Assembly: GCF_024323335.1 (NCBI RefSeq)
Contig: NC_066583.1
Location: 271,184,916-271,248,915, forward strand
Origin: Lathyrus oleraceus
Lineage: Eukaryota > Streptophyta > Magnoliopsida > Fabales > Fabaceae
Direction of reading: 5' to 3'
Length of the DNA stretch: 64,000 bases
The notes beneath the pieces are model-generated. The model saw nothing but the letters and a program-made list of their open reading frames with translations, was not told where the DNA came from and did no database searches. A program made the translations under genes and the position numbers. Positions within the stretch are counted from its first letter, which is position 1; each line of letters opens with the position of its first letter. Below are positions 56,084 to 64,000 of this stretch, piece by piece.

Positions 56084-58440
56084 CGAGATCTTGGATGGTG
56101 TTTAGAGCAGCTGCTCCATAACATTGAACTCAATCTTCTTAATTAATCGGAGAACCTCATCATCATCATCTTTAACCTTCAACCTACTAGATTCACCAGA
56201 CTAACAAGTTGGAGAGTTAATAGGATTAACCACAAGAACCTCCGCCTTCTTACCAATCACATTATCTTCCACAACCTTCGTGGATACTGGACCAAATACA
56301 AGACCGTTACGGGTCACCTTAACAACATCTGCAATGCTCACTACTGAATTTGATGTGGGAAGAGCAACCTCTTGCCCATTCTCAATCATAGTAGCATTAT
56401 ATTTATAAGGTACAACTTTATTGGATGCATACGGGACGGGGCCCACTAACCGTATTACCAACGGCGATACCGATCTATTATCACTTCTTTTGCTGCTGTC
56501 AAACTAGATTATTACTCTCTCTAGAGTCTTGAATACTGGTACAATTACATTCACACCATTACCCACATATCTGGATTGTTGAATTTGATTAACACCTTCA
56601 TCTATCAACTTCTGAATGTCCCCCTTGACAATCATACATCCTCGTGGATTAGCACTATAGATATGACAACCATCATGGTCATGTTCACAATCACTAATCA
56701 TGCACAGAGTTCTATGCATCTCCACCAAAGACCTTCGAATACGACAGACATCAAACACCCTGAAATTACCAGGATAACCATCTACCATATTCACAGAAGA
56801 ATTTCCATGAGCGGGTAATGGATTAGCTTTGACATTTGGCGTGCAGTCCTCGAAGGACACCATACCACTCTTGATCAATTTCTGGACCTCATACTTCAGC
56901 GGATAACAATTATCTATGTCATGGCCAGATGCCCCTTGATGAGAAGCACAGTGTAGATCAGGCTCGTACCACCATAGCAAAGGCTCAGGTGTATGCGGAG
57001 GATTCTTCGGCTGAATCAAATTCTTGACAACCAGAGAAGGATATAGTTCTGCATATGTCATAGGAATAGGATCAAAAGTTACCTTCTTCCTCTCAAAATT
57101 ATTATGCTAATTATTGTAGTTGTTGTGATTATTATGAGTATGTTGTTGTTATTATTGTTGTTGTTGTTGTTGCTGAATTGGTCCTTATTAAATTGATGAA
57201 TTGTTGGTAAAGACTAGAATAACTGATGATACTTGATGATGATGCTGTTGAGATATGGAATTTTTCCTCACATGAGGCCTCTTTTCCTCCCCATAAATAC
57301 TGAATTGATTTCCCCTTCCTTCTTATTAGAGAAACTCCCTCCATACTTTCTTGCTCGTAGGTGCTTCTTCTTTAGACAAGCGGCCCTCTCGAACACCCTC
57401 TTCTAAACGCATCCCCATGTTCACCATTTCAGTGAAGTCATTGGGAGTACTAGCAATCATACGCTCATGATAGAATGAACTCAGAGTCTTCAAAAATATC
57501 TTTGTCATCTCCTTCTCTTCCAATGGGGGACTAATTTGAGCAGCAAGCTCTCTCCACCTTTGGGAATACTCCTTGAATGTCTCCTTATCCTTCTGAGACA
57601 TGGACCTCAACTGGTCGTGATCGGGAGCCATATCTATGTTGTACTTGTACTGTTTGACGAAGACCTCTCCCATGTCTTGAAAGTACGGACACTAGCACTG
57701 TCTAAACCCAACCAATGGAGTGCGGCATCGATCAAACTGTCTTGAAAATAATGGATGAGTAATTGATCATTATCTGTCTGGGTAGACATCTTGCATGCGT
57801 ACATCACAATATGGCTCAAAGGACAAGTATTCCCTTTATACTTCTCAAAGTCTGGGACCTTGAATTTAACAGGGATTTTCATGTTTGGCACTGAGCAAAG
57901 TTCAGCAACACTCTTCCCAAACAAATCTTTACCTCTCAGGGTCTTCAATTCTTTCCTCTGCTCTTGAAATTGGTCCTTCATCTCATCCATTTTCTCATAC
58001 ACATCAGGGCCCTTAGACGGCTCGGAATGATAAATGGTTTCATCAACATGTGGCATAACATGTACCGTAGGAGGAGGAGTTGACATGACTGGGTGAGATT
58101 CCGGCATAGGAGAAACAGTTGGAGCATAACCTTCAGGCACGAAATTCAGAGGCATTCCCCATGGGAATCCGGAAGGCATAGCTTGTGCAGGCTGGATGAC
58201 AGTAACAACAGACACTGGTGTTGAAACAATCTTTGAGATGACAATCCTTTAAGGAGGAGTTGTAGGAGTTGGAGCTGGTTGATTATGAGCAGCAATGAAT
58301 GACTCCATCAGAGCAGTGAGTTTGGAAACTTCTTCCTTGAGCTCTCGATTCTCTTGTTCCATCTGATCCATTCTTCTTTGGCGATTAGTGCGAGTATCAG
58401 AGTGATGAGTCAGCTTGTCTGATACAAAGATGAAGAACAA
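56084..58440 (-). pseudogene. gag: Element C gag and gag-pro linker, broken
   Basis: A coiled-coil start (MDQMEQENRELKEEVSKLTALMESF, 58370-58290) and a Pro-rich stretch lead into the gag domain (IPVKFKVPDFEKYKGNTCPLSH). It changes frame near 57660 into MGEVFVKQYKYNIDMAPDHDQLRSMSQK. The zinc knuckle is CASHQGASGHDIDNC, the same C-X2-H-X5-H-X4-C form as in element B. Stops interrupt it near 57330, 56503 and 56201. In element C the residue after DQL is Arg, where element B has a stop codon. Confidence 0.85.
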
Positions 58441-58699
58441 TGAGACATCTGGCCAAAGAGCTGGAAGGCAAGAAACCTGCTATGCAAATGATGCATGAAA
58501 GGAAATGTTTTTATTTTATTATTTCAAGGAACATATAAAGCCTTACTTGCTAATATTTCAATAATAATAATAATAATCAATAATAACATTTGGAATTGAC
58601 CATAAAATCTCTTTTTATTCATAAAATTTTGGAAGGATTGCACTTAGTAGAATTTCAGAAACCAAAAATTCAAATACAAGAGAAAAGGAAAGTGTCATC
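58441..58699 (-). other. Spacer between ORF1 and gag of element C
   Basis: AT-rich with an (ATA)n run near 58560-58580. It ends in AG acceptor-like sites (CATAG, then TATCAG near 58413) ahead of gag, as in element B. No gene. Confidence 0.5.
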
Positions 58700-60201
58700 C
58701 TAAGGATCCCTAGCAACTGAATCAACGGAACTAGCCAAGGGCATGTACTTGCTTCGAATGCGTCTGATCTCCAACTCATAAGTGGTCTTCATCTGAGCTT
58801 TCTCGATGACGAGCTGATCGACGATCTTCTTCCAAGCATCAGAAGGTTGAGGAATACCATAGGAAAACAAATCATCTCTCTCTCTCTCTACTACACGATC
58901 TTTAAGAAACTCAATAAGCGCATCCCTGTCTTTCAACTCTAGTTGCAACTCCACTTGCTTTTGGTGCAAAGCATGGAACCGTTCTTCCCATAGGTCCTTC
59001 TCTTGCTTCATCTTGGCTAGTGCGTCTTCCAACTCCTCTACGTCTTGGTTAGGGAGAGTTGATGGCTTAGTCACAATCATAGACATAGGTCTTTCATAGG
59101 CATACGAAATCTTAAGCTCCAAATCTCTCTTCTCCACCCAACCAGTATAAGCTTCCATAACTACACAATTGCACGGACCAAGCTCGGATCTTCCCTTCCT
59201 ATGAACGTTGTGCCAAGCACGCACCATCCTACTCTTCAAATTTTGGGGATCTTTACCCTCTTGATAGAACAAGCCTTCTAATTGAACATTATTAGGTTTA
59301 TCTTTCAAGGGGAACCCAAGCTAACGACGAGCCAAAGTAGGGTTGTAATTGATTCCTCCTTGTGTACCAATGAGAGGCATATTAGACAATTCACCATAAC
59401 TATCAATAATCTCCAAGCCATCAAATACATAATCATACTAATAAATATCATCATTAGTTAGAGACATAAGTCTTTGGGACCACCGTATACATTTCTTGTC
59501 CTCCAAGAAGACTGGTGTCTAAGGCAAGTTCAAAATAAACCACTTGTACAGAAGAGAAATGCAACACACAACGATTCATCCACCCTTAGAATTCCTTAGA
59601 TGCAAAGAGAAAAGTATGTGTCACCCAACAAAGTTGGAACATAATTACCAATTAAGAGTATTCTAATAGCGTTAACATCAACAAAGTTGTCAATGTTATG
59701 GAACAATGCTAAACCATAGATGAGCAAGACAAAAATGGCTTCAAAAGCGTCCATATTACCAACTTGAGCAAACGCAGTAGCTCTACCAATGAGAAACTCA
59801 GAAGTAAGACCTATGATCCCTCCTTTTTCATCATATTAGAATCTATCTCAGATTTCTTCAAATGAAGAGCATCAGCCATGACGTGAGATCTCGGAATCTC
59901 CTCTAATCCACTAAAAGGTACCTTGTCAGATACGGGTATACCCAAAAGATAGGCATACTCTTCCAACGTAGGAATGCGCTGATAATCCGGAAAAGTGAAA
60001 CACCGATAAAGAGGATCATAAAACTAGACCAAGACACTCAAGAGTCCTTCAACCACATCAGCAGATAAATTAGACAAGAGCTTCCCATGGCGTTGCTTGA
60101 AATCCAAAGGATCAACTATAAAGGATGATAGCTTCCTTAACTCTTTCAAGTCGGGACATCTAAAATTGTACTTGTTAGTATTCCTTCGTCCACAATCCAT
60201 G
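58700..60201 (-). pseudogene. Element C ORF1 (plant-mobile-domain-like plus coiled coil), broken
   Basis: Starts at an ATG at 60201-60199 with MDCGRRNTNKYNFRCPDL and follows the same order as ORF1 of A: FYDPLYRCFTFPDYQ, EEYAYLLGI, FVDVNAIRILLIGNYVPTLLGD, then the coiled-coil C-terminus (LEDALAKMKQEKDLWEERFHALHQK). The last 202 codons (59308-58700) are open. Upstream stops lie near 60027, 59835, 59568 and 59321. A and C share this N-terminus, whereas I cannot find it in element B. Confidence 0.82.
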
Positions 60202-60380
60202 GTCTGAAAATATTTACAAATACGACCTTAGTTCCTTGAGAAAATATTTTTTTGTGATGAATGTTATGATGTGCATGTATGAATGAATACAACAATCACA
60301 CACAAGGCAAACACAAACAAATGTCAAGGGATGGATTAAGTCATCATCAAGATCAATCATCCATTTTGGAGGTATCCTAG
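60202..60380 (-). other. Short piece of element C leader upstream of ORF1
   Basis: Similar to the leader of element A (2078-2250) and then cut by the plus-strand LTR at 60381. Confidence 0.65.
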
Positions 60381-63300
60381 GTAAGACCCCAATTTTGACC
60401 CTAAGATCCCTCATGCAATTTCATCATATGCACTAGCATTGGGATCACACATTGGCATCCTCCTTACCCCTCTTTCATTGGGTTTGTTTTGGGAGAGATC
60501 ACCAAGCACCATGTGATTGTATCATACTTGTATATTATATTTTTTCTAACCAAAATACCAAAAGTATGTCTTTGCATTTGTCTAACTCTTTTGTAGGTAA
60601 GGCATGATCCCCATTGATCAATCAAGTTCATATCTAGGGTTTAAGACCCTCATGGCTAAGAGCACAACCAAGGATTGATCCATATTGTCTCTAAGCATCA
60701 TATATGAGTCCCAATGATCTTTGCATGTTATTTTGATCAAGATTTCTTCAAGAGTTTGGAGTTGGTTTGCCTTGGAAACCCTAGTTTGTCTGGGTATCTT
60801 GAGTAACTTCTTAAACAAGCTTCCTCCTCAATTGATCAAATTTCTAAAGGGACACTTCAAATTTCATCATCTTATGCATATATGATCTCCCATGAGTCCC
60901 AAAAGTTAATATAATTGCAAGTTAGCAAGGTGGTTGACTAGAGGAATTCATCTGATAAAAAATTGGGTCCCCTAGACCCTATCTCCTGAAATTTTCATCA
61001 TATGAAATTTATTCCAAGATCAAAGTTACTCTAAATGACATTAAAAACAACTTTCATGTTTAGTTCTAGAGCTAATTTTGCTTGTAAAGTCATTTTCTAT
61101 GTTGAAACATTATAGGTCATTTTGTCTAAACCCTAACTTGAAAGTAAACTTTCCAAGGCCATAACTTGCTCAATTTTTATGAGATGAACGATTTCCAAGT
61201 TGCACAATCAAATTCACTATGTCTACTTTAATTTTTATGTTTTGACTGAAATCTAAATCAACTTTTATGAGAATCTTATATGAGGATACATTATAGGTCA
61301 TTTTGGACCAATACCATTGAACAAGTGATTTTCCTCAACTTCAAAAATGCATAACTCTCTCATTATAAATCCAAATGATGTCAAATTTGTGACCATATTG
61401 AAGGGCTTTTAAATATCTACAACTTTTATGAAGATACTTTTCTCATTTGGAGCTCACATAAAAAATTAAGCAAGGTGGAATATTGAAGTATATGACTTGA
61501 CACTTAGAAAAAATTTCAACATGTTGAAATTTCCAAACTTCCACCTCAAAATTCATCATTATCCAAGTTCCAAATGGAAAAATGTTCAACATAAGAATTG
61601 TTCCTATTGATTTAAGCTTTCTAAAGATTCCTAATTCATTCATTTTGGACGAGGTTTGCTAGGGATGTGTATGGTGTTAACATGCCTGCATCAATTGGAA
61701 AAATCAAAACTTCAAATGACCATTTCACTTTGCCTTGCCATTCAAGCTTCATTTAGACTTCAACACAGTTGAATTTGGACCTTAGTGCATTGCTTCATGG
61801 GCATGTACATGCCCATGCAAGCATGACGATGACATTTCCAATTTTGGAAGAAATTTCAAGTGTGCAAATAACACTTCAATTTGCTATAACTAGAGACCCT
61901 CTGAGCTCATTTGAGAGGATCCTTGCGCGCTAGCTTTGCCTCCATTCTTCAAACCCTCACAATTCAAAGGAAAACCTGATAATTTTCACTTGAAAATTGA
62001 GTTTGAATCTCACTGTTGGGAGATTCAAAAACTCTAGGATCCAAAGCTTTGTACCAATCCTAAACCACTTCTGCAAGCTATTGGAGCAAGATCAAACGTG
62101 AATTGAAGCAAGAGAGACTAAGTTCTGCACAACATTGAAGGTATTTTCCAGATTTTTTTCTTCTCTTCGATTCTCACTCAATTCTCATCAATTTTCTTGG
62201 ATCTTTGGTTGAATGAAGTCCTACCAATGTAGGTAAGAAGATTGAGTTGCTTTGAGGTCAAATCAAAGCAACTCAGTTGACACACCTCAAAATTCAACTC
62301 CTCATATCTTTCTATATATTTGGAGTTAGTTAAAATTGAGGTTAGATTCGTGCTCTACGCCATTTTCTCTTTCAGATCATGTCCTCTTTTTTTATTTTAG
62401 TCATGGTGATGATTGAACCAGTCCAGCGAGGTTCGCCTGAGAAGGTGACCGGCCTTTGGCTCCGGTAGTGAGGTGGTACGGTTCAGTTGTTTTAATCACA
62501 AGTGTTGGTTCTGATTACCACTTGTGTGGCGCACTGAATGAGTTCCATCATGGAACGTGCGTTTGTGTCCACTTGATCTGCCACCTCAATTAATGAGGGA
62601 GATCAAGTGGTCCACGTTTTTTTGTATTTTCTGATTTTCATTGTATTCCTTTGATTTTTATTAATTCATATTAATTTTAATATTTATCCACAAAATATGA
62701 GGGTTTCACCAAAAAAATTTAAATAAAATCCTCTTTCATATTCTGAATTAAAATTATTTTTTGGATCATTATTAATATTTTTCATGATTTAATTGATTTT
62801 GTGATTATTTTTAATTGTTTAAAAATACTTTTAAGTTTCCAAAAATTCTGAAATTTTTTCTCCAAGGTCCTTTGACCTTGTTTGACCTATGATAAATCTC
62901 ATGGCCATTTCATTGGTGTTTTTATGAAGTTTTAGAAATTTGACCAACCATATTTAAATTAATGCATTATTTTTAGTATTTTTAGTATTTTTAAATTGAA
63001 TAAATGCCAAATAATTGTGTTGAGCCATTTTGGTTGATTTTTGTAAGTTTGACTTGTGTTGTTGGACCTTGGTTAAGGTTGATTTGACTTTGCTAGGTTA
63101 AGATCATTGGATTTAGGGGATTGATGGAATGTACATTCCATCTCCCAAAATGAATGAATAATCTTAATTTGGTAAAAGTCCTCCTTTGTCCAATTTGAGT
63201 TTGATCCACTTCCCCCTCCATCTTCATCTTATTCCCCTTCTTTATGCATTCATGTCATGGTCATATGATATCTCTATATCCTAAGGCTAGTTGATTGCAA

Positions 63301-64000
63301 AATCAGCATGAGTATGGATGAGATTAGGCCACTACTTTTGCATATTCTTTTTGTGTGTGGTATGTTTCATGAGCATAGTCCATTATACTATGTCTCTAAC
63401 ATGCATTAACACCAAAATTCTATTGCCCGACCTCAAATAGTTGTGACTTCTACATAAGTCCAATTATGATTATTTAACATAGCGCTAAATTTTGACACAA
63501 AAGGCATAGCATTCTAGTTAGTGACATTGTAAGTCTCCCCTCTTTCATGGTATTGTGTGGAAACTTGGCCTTTTTTCCTTCCTTTGGAAGATGTCTTGGT
63601 TCAAGGATCCATGCTTATGATAAGTGGGTTGAGTGTTCTCCAAAGAATGACTTAAACAAAAAGCAAAAGCAATACTAACTTCTGACCTATTAACCACTAA
63701 CATTTAATTTCAAGCATTTATTTTTTAAGCTTTATTCATTTGCCATTATTCATACCATCCTAATTGTTTATGTTAATGTCATTTTCACTTTGTCCACTTG
63801 GACCATACTTTGTGATATTTTGCTTGTGTATATTGTGATTGCTTGTGTGGTCTTTGACCATTAATGTACATAATAAGAACAAAAACCCTAAAAAAGATCT
63901 TGTCTGGACTGTTGGTTTGATCTGAGACTTTTGGACTTAGAATTTAGGAAACACTCCCTATGCAAAGGACTTGGCCAATGCCAACTTTCATGTAACCAAG
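60381..64000 (+). repeat. Plus-strand LTR of an Ogre-like element, running off the right edge
   Basis: Starts GGTAAGACCCCAATTTTGACCC, one base different from the TGTAAGACCCC family start, and follows the LTR family of A and C in the opposite orientation. The paired U3 motif is at 61107 and 61288 and a degenerate TATA near 61892. An imperfect leader hairpin (ACCGGCC...GGCTCCGGT, about 62449-62467) follows. Its 3' end, TSD and any internal region are outside the window, so a solo LTR and a full element are both possible. Open frames inside are not genes. Confidence 0.85.

Overview
The window looks like plant nuclear DNA made entirely of LTR retrotransposons. I recognise no host gene, rRNA, tRNA or CRISPR array. 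Almost all of it belongs to giant Ty3/gypsy elements of the Tat/Ogre lineage. The signs are LTRs of 2.8 to 4.9 kb, an extra ORF (ORF1) ahead of gag, a spliceable intron between pro and RT, two RNase H domains, a primer-binding site (PBS) of the TGGCGACTCTGCTGGGG type, and an element about 22 kb long once its insertion is removed. Such elements dominate genomes of the legume tribe Fabeae (pea, vetch, faba bean, lentil), so I infer a Fabeae legume; the species cannot be told from the sequence.

The layout is a Russian doll, partly proven by target-site duplications (TSDs). (1) A fragment of Ty1/copia gag (7748-8429) is the oldest visible host. (2) Two minus-strand Ogre-like elements of one family flank it. 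Element A (1-7747) runs off the left edge and shows its 5' LTR, PBS and a broken ORF1. Element C has its 3' LTR at 8430-12111 and its body at 42681-60380. (3) Element B (12323-42675, minus, TSD CACAG) sits in the 3' UTR of C. It has both LTRs, PBS, ORF1, gag, pro, an intron, and an uninterrupted RT-RH-aRNH-INT exon. (4) Element N (26572-34979, plus, TSD GTAGG) sits in the gag start of B and is an internally deleted Ogre-like copy. (5) A solo LTR (43528-48423, plus, TSD ACAAC) also sits in the 3' UTR of C. (6) Another plus-strand LTR (60381 to beyond 64000) cuts C upstream of its ORF1.

In these elements ORF1 encodes a plant-mobile-domain-like protein with a coiled coil (function unknown), gag the particle protein, pro the retropepsin, and the spliced exon the polymerase, RNase H and integrase. 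B is the best preserved: its pol exon is open throughout, but gag has a stop, a frameshift and the N insertion. By eye the LTRs of N differ by about 1.4% and a sample of the LTRs of B by about 2.8%, which agrees with the nesting order; C and A are much more decayed.

The most interesting signals are non-coding. A tandem array of small stem-loops starts at the pol stop codon and shows compensatory base changes between three element families. The 3' UTR holds repeats complementary to the element's own PBS. U5 holds a second PBS-like motif. A GC-rich hairpin lies at the same place downstream of the TATA box in different LTR families. A U3 motif pair is spaced exactly 181 bp in several LTRs. The pro stop codon TAA lies inside the intron's 5' splice site in B, N and C, so splicing alone would decide between Gag-Pro and Gag-Pro-Pol.
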